Assembly: GCA_947304085.1 (NCBI GenBank)
Contig: CAMZAC010000051.1
Span: 1 to 5,430, forward strand
Source of the DNA: an uncultured Alphaproteobacteria bacterium
Lineage (GTDB): Bacteria; Pseudomonadota; Alphaproteobacteria; Rs-D84
DNA length: 5,430 bases
Direction of reading: 5' to 3'
Shown here: positions 1-5,430 of the stretch, one piece after another
How the letters are laid out: each line of letters opens with the position of its first letter
How positions within the stretch are numbered: the stretch's first letter is position 1
Program-made: the position numbers and the translations under genes
Notes under the pieces: model-generated
Told to the model about the DNA's origin: nothing
Seen by the model: the letters and a program-made list of their open reading frames with translations, nothing else
Databases searched by the model: none

Positions 1-973
1 TATTTGTCAAACAAGATGTTCGAGCATTTGATTCCGCTTGCATTTCTGCAAATTTTATATCAGTTATTGCACTTTTTAAAAAGGCAGCCCAAACTTTGTC
101 TTTAACCGCTACACATTGATTTGTCACACCTTCGCAAATAATTTTCTTAGATTCTAAAACACTCATCGTAGACCTTGCGATTGATACAGAAGAGTTTTCA
201 CCTTCTATTGCGATACTGTCCATTATTGAACCACGCATTTTATCGTATCCCAAATTATCAATACACCCTGTCCAATCTTCGCCACAAGTCTCTTCTGTCC
301 GCATACAAGAAGTAAATTCATTCAAACATTGTCCCAAATCATACTTGTTTGCTGCTTGATATTGTTCTAACGCAGCACCACGCACGGCTTTTTTTGCTTC
401 TGCGCGACGTGCTGTAACGTCTTGATTTTTTGTGACCAACGAATTTTCATATGCGACACAATCTGATTTAATTTTTTGTGTATACATATTTGTCATTAAA
501 ATTAATTGAGATGCACATTCCGGCATTTTTTCTATACAAAGTTCATGCATTTCTGCGCGCAATTTATCCCCCACAGAACCAGACATCTTGAAAGATGTAT
601 AACCAACACCATCATCAACATTATCTGGCATCAACTCATCTTCGTATTGACCCATTTCAACAATTTCTTTGCCAACAGTTGCAAAACTGATAGTATGCGA
701 ATCTTTCTGTTTAAGTCTTTCTAGCTCTGCATTTAAATCTTTAATTTTATTACTGCATTGGCATCGACCACCAGATTCATTATCAATCATGCAACCAGAA
801 TCCATACAAGCCGTATATTTTTCTACACACGACGATTTGTTCTCTGAAACCACTTCTACACTTGTTCCTAAATCAATTGCAGATGTTTTAGCCCCAGGAC
901 GAACCACAGCCCCTGCATTAAATGGCAGATAAACACACAACAATACCAATAAAAATCTAAATAAATTTTTCAT
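1..973 (-). CDS. Paralogue C: cysteine-rich exported protein, N-terminal 324 codons (3' end outside window)
   Basis: The frame is open from ATG (973-971) to the window edge, with no stop in 324 codons. Seen: a Sec signal peptide (MKNLFR, hydrophobic core 7-18, likely cut after A-G-A at residue 22). Its C13 lies inside the core and is not a convincing lipobox. Residues 49-76 form the C-x6-C-x4-C-x9-C-x-C module ending SGGRCQCSNK. Next come an acidic linker (about 104-124), C146/C153, QKIKSDC at 166-172, the four-cysteine ladder C216/C223/C230/C237 with CGEDWTGC, the pair C280/C287, and C321. Every one of the 15 mature cysteines has a counterpart in paralogue B, and 18 of 28 residues of the N-terminal module are identical. 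The start is supported by the signal peptide and by lying nine bases after the stop of B, with a weak GGA Shine-Dalgarno. It is probably co-transcribed with B. By comparison with B, roughly 500 residues are missing. I do not recognise the family; an envelope or surface structural role is inference. Confidence 0.9.
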   Translation of the reverse strand, partial: MKNLFRFLLVLLCVYLPFNAGAVVRPGAKTSAIDLGTSVEVVSENKSSCVEKYTACMDSGCMIDNESGGRCQCSNKIKDLNAELERLKQKDSHTISFATVGKEIVEMGQYEDELMPDNVDDGVGYTSFKMSGSVGDKLRAEMHELCIEKMPECASQLILMTNMYTQKIKSDCVAYENSLVTKNQDVTARRAEAKKAVRGAALEQYQAANKYDLGQCLNEFTSCMRTEETCGEDWTGCIDNLGYDKMRGSIMDSIAIEGENSSVSIARSTMSVLESKKIICEGVTNQCVAVKDKVWAAFLKSAITDIKFAEMQAESNARTSCLTN

Positions 974-985
974 CGTTATCCGCTA
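974..985 (-). promoter_or_regulatory. Paralogue B to C junction with weak ribosome binding site
   Basis: Only nine bases (982-974) separate the TAG stop of B (985-983) from the ATG of C. On the minus strand the spacer reads CGGATAACG. GGA, five bases before ATG, is the only Shine-Dalgarno-like element. The tight spacing, the weak site and the lack of any terminator or promoter suggest that C is translated from the B transcript, possibly by termination-reinitiation coupling. Coupling is inferred; the spacing is seen. Confidence 0.6.
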
Positions 986-3547
986 GAATTGAATATCTGT
1001 GCATTCTTCTTGTTCGTCAGCCCATGTTTTACAATGATCTTCCCCTGCGCCAATTTTTTTACAGTTCTGCGTTCTGACACATTTATGACAAGATAATTTT
1101 TCCATATTAAATGTTGTAGTCACTTGGCGTTTATAAGTATATGTAGATTCAGAAGAATACCCAACTAATTTGCCATCATTACCGCTTTTCCTGTTAACTT
1201 TACGCACAGCAGATGGCGAATCCCATTTTTTAGTAAACTTTTCGCCTTCACCCAATTGAATACAAGACAATCGCGCACTGTCAAAACGATTTTCTTTATC
1301 GTTTATTCCATCAATTTCACGCATACGTTCAGATAATTTTGTTTGCCCAGTCAAATATTCTGTATACAATTCATCATACTTATGAAAATAATTTTTACGA
1401 ACTTGTTGCATCACTGTATCAACTATAATTCTGCGATATTTTCGCGTTATATTCGGAAAACGCGCATTATTTTTTTTACCAATGAATTTGGTAAAACCAT
1501 CAGAACTTGTTAATCCTGCAACTTGGCGTCCAGTCATACAATACTGCACACGTGGGTCAGATTCAATTGTATCAATTGCATTTTTAATTGTGTTATCCAT
1601 CATTACCAATTCTGATTGAACACGTTTATGCGCATCATTATCCATATCTGTCAAAGCTCTAACACTTCTTTCATAATCTTTGATATCCATAATTCCATAT
1701 CCATTTTTACCAAAATCCACAAAATCCCAATAAATTTGTCCATCGAACTTAGCTACAAAGAAGTGCCGGTTATGTTTTTCCATAATCAAATCAGAATCGC
1801 GTGTTGTTTTTCCTAACTCGATATCAGAGATTGCGCCTTCTGTTTCTTTACAATTAAAATATCTGTTGCCATCACGTTCACAGAAACGTAATTTTAAACT
1901 CCTGGAACCGACACCAACATCCACCAACCTATCACAACTTTCTGTATCACCACAAACATTTAACATTGAATCCACAACAGCATTTTCACACGCGGTTAAT
2001 AAGTCATTGTCAGCATTTAACAAAATACCTTGAGCCATACGTTCAAGCGATTCACGCACAGTTTCTGTTTTATTGTTGTATTCCTTATAACACGCGGTCA
2101 GTTTCTCTTCCGGGCAAAGTTCTGCAACATCTTCATTATCTAAACCAATACATTGTGAATAATCAGAACCACATCTGTCATCATCTTGAATACAAGTTTT
2201 AAATTCGTTTGTGCATGCATCAACACGCAAAGACGCTAACTTTGCTAAAATCCCTTGCCATAAACTAGATGTTTCCGGTTTATTAAATGTTCCACCGGTT
2301 GCATGCAAACACGGTTCCAGTTGAACCTTACAAAACGCTTTATAGTTATCAGGACGCGACAAACACATATCATACGAACCATCCGGATCTTTTGGGTCCA
2401 TATTTTCTCGACATGCAGTCAAATAACATTGTGAAATAGAAGACAAGCAGCTTGAACGCATAGTTGATTCTGCTGCCAATTCAGCCGATTTTATTGATGG
2501 CGCAACATCTCTGACAAAAACATCCCAAACTTTAGATTTTTCATTAACACATTGTTCTGTGACATATTCGCACAACGGTTTTTTAGCCAACAAAGTATCC
2601 ATACTGGTTGCCGCAATTGTAATGTTTGTTAAAGTTCCTTGGATAGTATATGGTTGCGCAACTGATCCTGGCGCATTATTTTCCATATTTTCAGACGCAG
2701 CTAACTTAACACAACCAGTCCAATCTTCGCCACATCCAGCTTGTTCTTGCATACACTTTCTGAATTCCAACGCACATTCACCCAAAGTATATTTATTTGC
2801 ATTTTTAACTTCTGTTAATGCTGCAGCACGTACACCACTCTTAGCGTCTTCCAGTTTAGCATAAACCTCTATCTCTTGCTTGTTCAATGAATTTTCAAAA
2901 GCCGCGCAATCTGAACGAATTTTTTGAACATACATCATTTTCAACATATCTTCAGATGCTTTACATTTTTCTGGCGTTTGTTCAAAACACATTTGCATTG
3001 CAACTTTATATAATTCATCACCCGTTTTTTTTGCAACATCATCATCGTCTAATTCAAAAACTTCTTCATCATCTTCATCATCTCGTGATGAAAAAAAGCT
3101 GTTCCAATCTGACAAAGTTAACTTTTCGGTTTTCTTTACTTTGTCAGCCACAGGTTCATCATTTGCATCACGAATAGCCTTGTCAAACGCACGTTCAGAA
3201 CTGGATAAAACATCATCCGCAGCTTTGCCTAATTCGATATGTTCAACACCATAAGTAGCTATTGCATAAGCTTGATTATCCATATCCATAATTTCTTTCA
3301 TTTTTGCAGACAAAGCAATATGTTTATTACTGCATTGGCAACGACCACCCGAAATATTATCTAAAATACAAAAAGCATCCATACAGCCAAAATAAGAATC
3401 TTGACATTCTGAATCAACCAAAGTATTAGTCGCCGCCGTTGTCACCTTGGTTCCTGTTGCAACAACAGGGGTTGTCAGCACCTTTGCTGCAAACAAATCA
3501 AACGGCACAAAAACGAACATCAAAAAAATATAAACCAGATTATGCAT
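983..3547 (-). CDS. Paralogue B: complete 854-residue cysteine-rich exported protein of unrecognised family
   Basis: Complete ATG-to-TAG gene. A signal peptide (hydrophobic core about 4-17, likely cut after A20 or A21) has no Lys or Arg in its n-region, only H2. A Thr/Ala-rich linker follows. The N-terminal module spans 48-75 (C48, C55, C60, C70, C72, ending SGGRCQCSNK). An inserted, very acidic linker (most extreme at 155-170) precedes C187, C195 and QKIRSDC (208-214). The cysteine ladder runs 258/265/272/279, 326/333, 367/374, 379, 395, 406/413, 445/452/459/466, 478/486; most pairs are exactly seven residues apart. Then come C520/C532/C538 and C556/C566. A domain with almost no cysteine (about 567-760; only C670) is predicted helical in its second half. 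The tail has C820, C823, C829, C839, C849. The 38 cysteines are an even number, and none lies in the signal peptide, which suits disulfides in an oxidising compartment. It has its own promoter and a GGAGAGAG site. No enzyme motif or anchor was seen. Function unknown. Confidence 0.95.
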   Translation of the reverse strand: MHNLVYIFLMFVFVPFDLFAAKVLTTPVVATGTKVTTAATNTLVDSECQDSYFGCMDAFCILDNISGGRCQCSNKHIALSAKMKEIMDMDNQAYAIATYGVEHIELGKAADDVLSSSERAFDKAIRDANDEPVADKVKKTEKLTLSDWNSFFSSRDDEDDEEVFELDDDDVAKKTGDELYKVAMQMCFEQTPEKCKASEDMLKMMYVQKIRSDCAAFENSLNKQEIEVYAKLEDAKSGVRAAALTEVKNANKYTLGECALEFRKCMQEQAGCGEDWTGCVKLAASENMENNAPGSVAQPYTIQGTLTNITIAATSMDTLLAKKPLCEYVTEQCVNEKSKVWDVFVRDVAPSIKSAELAAESTMRSSCLSSISQCYLTACRENMDPKDPDGSYDMCLSRPDNYKAFCKVQLEPCLHATGGTFNKPETSSLWQGILAKLASLRVDACTNEFKTCIQDDDRCGSDYSQCIGLDNEDVAELCPEEKLTACYKEYNNKTETVRESLERMAQGILLNADNDLLTACENAVVDSMLNVCGDTESCDRLVDVGVGSRSLKLRFCERDGNRYFNCKETEGAISDIELGKTTRDSDLIMEKHNRHFFVAKFDGQIYWDFVDFGKNGYGIMDIKDYERSVRALTDMDNDAHKRVQSELVMMDNTIKNAIDTIESDPRVQYCMTGRQVAGLTSSDGFTKFIGKKNNARFPNITRKYRRIIVDTVMQQVRKNYFHKYDELYTEYLTGQTKLSERMREIDGINDKENRFDSARLSCIQLGEGEKFTKKWDSPSAVRKVNRKSGNDGKLVGYSSESTYTYKRQVTTTFNMEKLSCHKCVRTQNCKKIGAGEDHCKTWADEQEECTDIQF
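2150..2215 (-). repeat. Second C-x6-C-x6-C-x6-C block of paralogue B
   Basis: Residues 445-466 repeat the four-cysteine spacing of residues 258-279 exactly and keep EF between the first two cysteines, as well as C-G-x-D-(Y/W). The equivalent block in paralogue A (bases 4725-4787) is slightly altered to C-x6-C-x4-C-x7-C but keeps GSDY. This looks like an ancient internal duplication that predates the split of A and B. Confidence 0.75.
2711..2776 (-). repeat. First C-x6-C-x6-C-x6-C block of paralogue B
   Basis: Residues 258-279 contain four cysteines at exact seven-residue intervals, with the framework C-x2-EF-x2-C-M-x5-C-G-x-D-x2-x-C. The same block occurs in paralogue C (residues 216-237, bases 263-328) and paralogue A (bases 5268-5333). 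It recurs inside this protein at residues 445-466. The coding DNA of the copies has diverged, so this is a protein-level repeat. Confidence 0.85.
3038..3085 (-). repeat. Acidic low-complexity tract (Asp/Glu run) in paralogue B
   Basis: Residues 155-170 are almost entirely Asp/Glu around a short V-F-E-L core, encoded by GAT/GAA triplet runs (read as cat/ttc on the plus strand). The tract sits in a stretch about 42 residues longer in B than in C between C72 and C187, so it is a lineage-specific insertion or expansion. It could be a flexible or cation-binding linker; that is inference. Confidence 0.7.
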
Positions 3548-3552
3548 AAAAA

Positions 3553-3560
3553 CTCTCTCC
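3553..3560 (-). promoter_or_regulatory. Shine-Dalgarno site of paralogue B
   Basis: The minus strand reads GGAGAGAG followed by five T bases and ATG. The GGAG part lies nine bases, and the end of the GAG run five bases, before the start codon. It is a good ribosome binding site and supports ATG at 3547-3545 over the later in-frame Met10. Confidence 0.8.
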
Positions 3561-3570
3561 GCATATATGC
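3561..3570 (-). promoter_or_regulatory. Perfect 10-bp palindrome between promoter and ribosome binding site
   Basis: GCATATATGC equals its own reverse complement. It lies immediately upstream of the Shine-Dalgarno and just downstream of the predicted transcription start. It could be a small operator or a very short hairpin at the mRNA 5' end. In AT-rich DNA a palindrome of this length can also be chance. The sequence is seen; the role is unproven. Confidence 0.3.
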
Positions 3571-3577
3571 TGAATAT

Positions 3578-3606
3578 ATTATACCATTTTTTTAATAATA
3601 TAAAAA
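3578..3606 (-). promoter_or_regulatory. Extended -10 promoter for the B-C operon
   Basis: On the minus strand a perfect TATAAT (3583-3578) is preceded by TGG, giving the extended -10 form TGnTATAAT. Seventeen bases further upstream the hexamer TTTTTA (3606-3601) matches the -35 consensus at only three positions. That is usual for extended -10 promoters. The DNA upstream is pure A/T, including the palindrome AAAAAATATTTTTT at 3602-3615, and could act as an UP element or bent DNA. The predicted start is near 3571, giving a leader of about 24 bases. Confidence 0.75.
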
Positions 3607-3615
3607 ATATTTTTT

Positions 3616-3646
3616 AAAAAAAAACGCATATCAAAACCGATATGCG
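3616..3646 (-). terminator. Rho-independent terminator downstream of paralogue A
   Basis: On the minus strand CGCATATC (3646-3639) pairs perfectly over 8 bp with GATATGCG (3632-3625) across a six-base loop, GGTTTT. It is followed directly by nine T bases (3624-3616). The hairpin begins 28 bases after the TAA stop of A. There is no T run on the plus-strand side, so it works in one direction. It separates A from the B-C transcription unit. Confidence 0.88.
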
Positions 3647-3674
3647 AATTAATACATGATACATACATAACATA

Positions 3675-5430
3675 TTAATTACATGCTGCCACTCCACTTT
3701 CGTACTTAATATCTTTTTCTTTACATATCTTACCTGTTTTCATGTTGAAGTATGAAATAAATTGATTGACACCTTTCTCCCATTTATCACACCCACCTGA
3801 ATCGTTCGGATCATCACAATACTGTTTTGTAGTGACAACTCTACACGTACTCGTACTCGAATTATAACTTGACGTTTTTGTAATAATAACAGAACCTTCT
3901 GTTGTACCATCTTCTGCTAAATCTTTGCAGGCCTTCTCTCTTTCAGATTCTGTTTGCGCATATTTTGCCGTAATCGTCACATTCGCTTCAGCAGCGGCAT
4001 CCATTACTTCCTCTAACCTATCGGCATATTGTGATACAAATTTGTTGTATATACTCTGACCAATAATCCCACGAACATTATTGGTTAAATTTGTAAATGC
4101 AGGTGTTTCCTTTTTGTTGTTAATGCCCACACCATCTAACCCTTCAAGAACATTACCATATATACAACTTTCAACTGTCCCGTCACTTTCAACTCTACTT
4201 AACAGGGTTTTAAATGTTTCATCTACAACATTTGTTACTCTCGCCTTTGCGCCACCCGCATTTGAACCACTCCATGATATCACGCCATTATTACCATAAC
4301 TATAATAATCAAACGTGAAATCTGAGGGCTTCACAACAGGACTAACAATTACCTCCCATTTTACGTTTGGATCTTCCACCTGCCAATCAGATAACAATGC
4401 AACATCATCTAGGCATTTTATATTTTTATTTCTGGGATTTGGACAAACTTGATATTTCAAATACTGCTGCCACAAAGATGAAAAATCAATTGAATCACTG
4501 GTACAAGAATCTGTTCCATAACAAACTTCTGTCATCGCATCATCCACAGCCTTTTGACAACGTTTAACCAAGGCATCATTTATTTCAACAACCAAACTAT
4601 ACCCAATACGCCCGATATATGCTTCAGCTGATTCTACTGTTCCATCTTGCACATGCCCCATACACGCATTTCTTACAGCATCCATCGAACACATTGCTAC
4701 CAAATTTTTAGGAGACAAACCAACACACAAATGATAATCTGAACCACCACACGCATCTTGATAGCATTTTCTTACTGTCTTGGTACAATTATCAACGCGT
4801 TGGGCATCCAAATAACGTTTAACATACTCAACAACCGCTTTTGCCATATTTGGGTTATCCACCGCGCATTGATCAATATATGGCTTACACGTATAATCAA
4901 CCAATTCTGTATTTGATGTGAAATAATCCCACGCTTCTGTTCCTTCCTCATTACCTGCGTTCCTTGCAGCTGTCTTTATGCAATTTAACACATTTGATGC
5001 GCAACTTTGCAATCTGTCCGCCTCTGCTTGCATTTCCGCGGCCTTTAATTCAGCTGAAAAAGTCCTTAAAAACGCCCCCCAAACATTATCGCGTTCATTA
5101 ACACACTGATCTAAAACCGGTTCACAAAATTCCTTAAACGCTTCCAACCTGTCATAAGTTGCAGATTCTATTTCTATAACCGTTGTTCCTGTTGAAATTG
5201 TCTTTGGTTTAGCAGACGATTTTTTTCCACTTTTTGTGCTTTGCTCTAACAAAACAGGATTTACAACACAATTTGCATAGCCACTGCCACATTTATCTTC
5301 CTCTACCATACACTTTTTGAATTCCAAAACACATTCGCCCTTGGTATATTTATTGTCTGCCTTATACCGTTCCAGAGCTGCATCACGCACAGCCCTTTTC
5401 GCTGTTTTTTGTAATTCCTGACTATTCATA
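3675..5430 (-). CDS. Paralogue A: cysteine-rich exported protein, C-terminal part (5' end outside window)
   Basis: The frame is open from the window edge to TAA (3677-3675). The first ATG (5429-5427) aligns with an internal position of the paralogues (near B residue 226, C residue 184) and is followed by no signal peptide. It is therefore most likely an internal Met, with some 180-225 residues missing beyond the edge. Counting from that Met: the ladder C33/C40/C47/C54, pairs 102/109, 143/150, 181/188, then 215/222/227/235, 247/256, 291/303/309 and 329/339. A cysteine-poor domain contains C422 and ends in a helical segment. The tail has C501, C529, C538, C547, C569 and C583. The 28 cysteines match those of B from residue 258 onward, apart from two absent here (B C379 and C395). 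The gene ends at its own terminator, so it belongs to a separate upstream unit. No enzyme motif was seen; function unknown. A genuine start at 5429 would need a truncated gene without an export signal. Confidence 0.9.
   Translation of the reverse strand, partial: MNSQELQKTAKRAVRDAALERYKADNKYTKGECVLEFKKCMVEEDKCGSGYANCVVNPVLLEQSTKSGKKSSAKPKTISTGTTVIEIESATYDRLEAFKEFCEPVLDQCVNERDNVWGAFLRTFSAELKAAEMQAEADRLQSCASNVLNCIKTAARNAGNEEGTEAWDYFTSNTELVDYTCKPYIDQCAVDNPNMAKAVVEYVKRYLDAQRVDNCTKTVRKCYQDACGGSDYHLCVGLSPKNLVAMCSMDAVRNACMGHVQDGTVESAEAYIGRIGYSLVVEINDALVKRCQKAVDDAMTEVCYGTDSCTSDSIDFSSLWQQYLKYQVCPNPRNKNIKCLDDVALLSDWQVEDPNVKWEVIVSPVVKPSDFTFDYYSYGNNGVISWSGSNAGGAKARVTNVVDETFKTLLSRVESDGTVESCIYGNVLEGLDGVGINNKKETPAFTNLTNNVRGIIGQSIYNKFVSQYADRLEEVMDAAAEANVTITAKYAQTESEREKACKDLAEDGTTEGSVIITKTSSYNSSTSTCRVVTTKQYCDDPNDSGGCDKWEKGVNQFISYFNMKTGKICKEKDIKYESGVAACN

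Noticed and set aside
506..932. Plus-strand open frames of 72 and 87 codons opposite paralogue C
   Set aside because: They lie antisense to a well-supported gene, overlap each other, have no family resemblance, and their composition mirrors the opposite-strand codons. Shadows.
914..973. Lipoprotein signal (Cys13) in paralogue C
   Set aside because: C13 is inside the hydrophobic core, is preceded by V-L-L rather than a lipobox, has more hydrophobic residues after it, and is absent from B. A signal peptidase I site after A-G-A fits better.
1616..3177. Four plus-strand open frames of 66-101 codons opposite paralogue B
   Set aside because: Antisense to the conserved cysteine-rich frame, rich in His/Phe/Leu as expected from reversed codons, with no convincing start signals.
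3323..3406. EGF-like domain assignment for the SGGRCQCSNK module
   Set aside because: Only the C-x-C after GG resembles EGF; the other cysteine spacings and the short length do not fit.
3601..3624. A/T-only stretch as a CRISPR leader, origin or attachment site
   Set aside because: No direct repeats, spacers, iterons or tRNA sequence nearby. It is explained by the terminator T run and the promoter upstream region.
4081..4567. Two plus-strand open frames of 66-72 codons opposite paralogue A
   Set aside because: Antisense shadows of a conserved gene; no ribosome binding site or recognisable product.

Overview
The window is almost fully coding on the minus strand. It holds one complete gene and two genes cut by the window edges. 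All three are paralogues: large, cysteine-rich, probably exported proteins of a family I do not recognise. The DNA is AT-rich (about 35-40% GC by eye) and uses the standard code (TGG for Trp, TAG and TAA stops). The Sec-type signal peptides, the lack of any cell-wall anchor motif and the disulfide-type cysteine patterns fit a Gram-negative envelope. A low-GC, host-associated proteobacterium, perhaps an alphaproteobacterium, is my guess. Nothing here fixes the taxon, because there is no ribosomal or housekeeping gene.

Layout in order of transcription (right to left): (1) 5430-3675 is the C-terminal 584 codons of paralogue A; its N-terminus, and presumably its signal peptide, lies outside the window. 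(2) 3674-3548 is a 127-base intergenic region with a clean rho-independent terminator for A, then an AT-only stretch, an extended -10 promoter, a perfect 10-bp palindrome and a Shine-Dalgarno site. (3) 3547-983 is complete paralogue B, 854 residues with a signal peptide and 38 cysteines. (4) Nine bases later, 973-1 is paralogue C, whose first 324 codons are present and whose C-terminus is cut off. B and C therefore look like one operon, and A ends an upstream transcription unit.

The three proteins share one blueprint. After the signal peptide comes an N-terminal module with a C-x6-C-x4-C-x9-C-x-C pattern ending in SGGRCQCSNK. A helical segment with the motif QKI(K/R)SDC follows. Next is a long ladder of cysteine pairs, nearly all spaced exactly seven residues apart, including a block of four (C-x6-C-x6-C-x6-C). 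That block is present in all three proteins and occurs a second time, exactly in B and approximately in A. After the ladder come a nearly cysteine-free domain of about 100-200 residues and a cysteine-rich C-terminal tail. The cysteine register is kept although most other residues have changed, and one pair of cysteines appears to have been lost together in A. This points to a conserved disulfide (or, less likely, metal-binding) helical scaffold that is diversifying by tandem duplication. Its function cannot be read from the sequence. I see no RNA gene, insertion sequence, CRISPR array or plus-strand gene.
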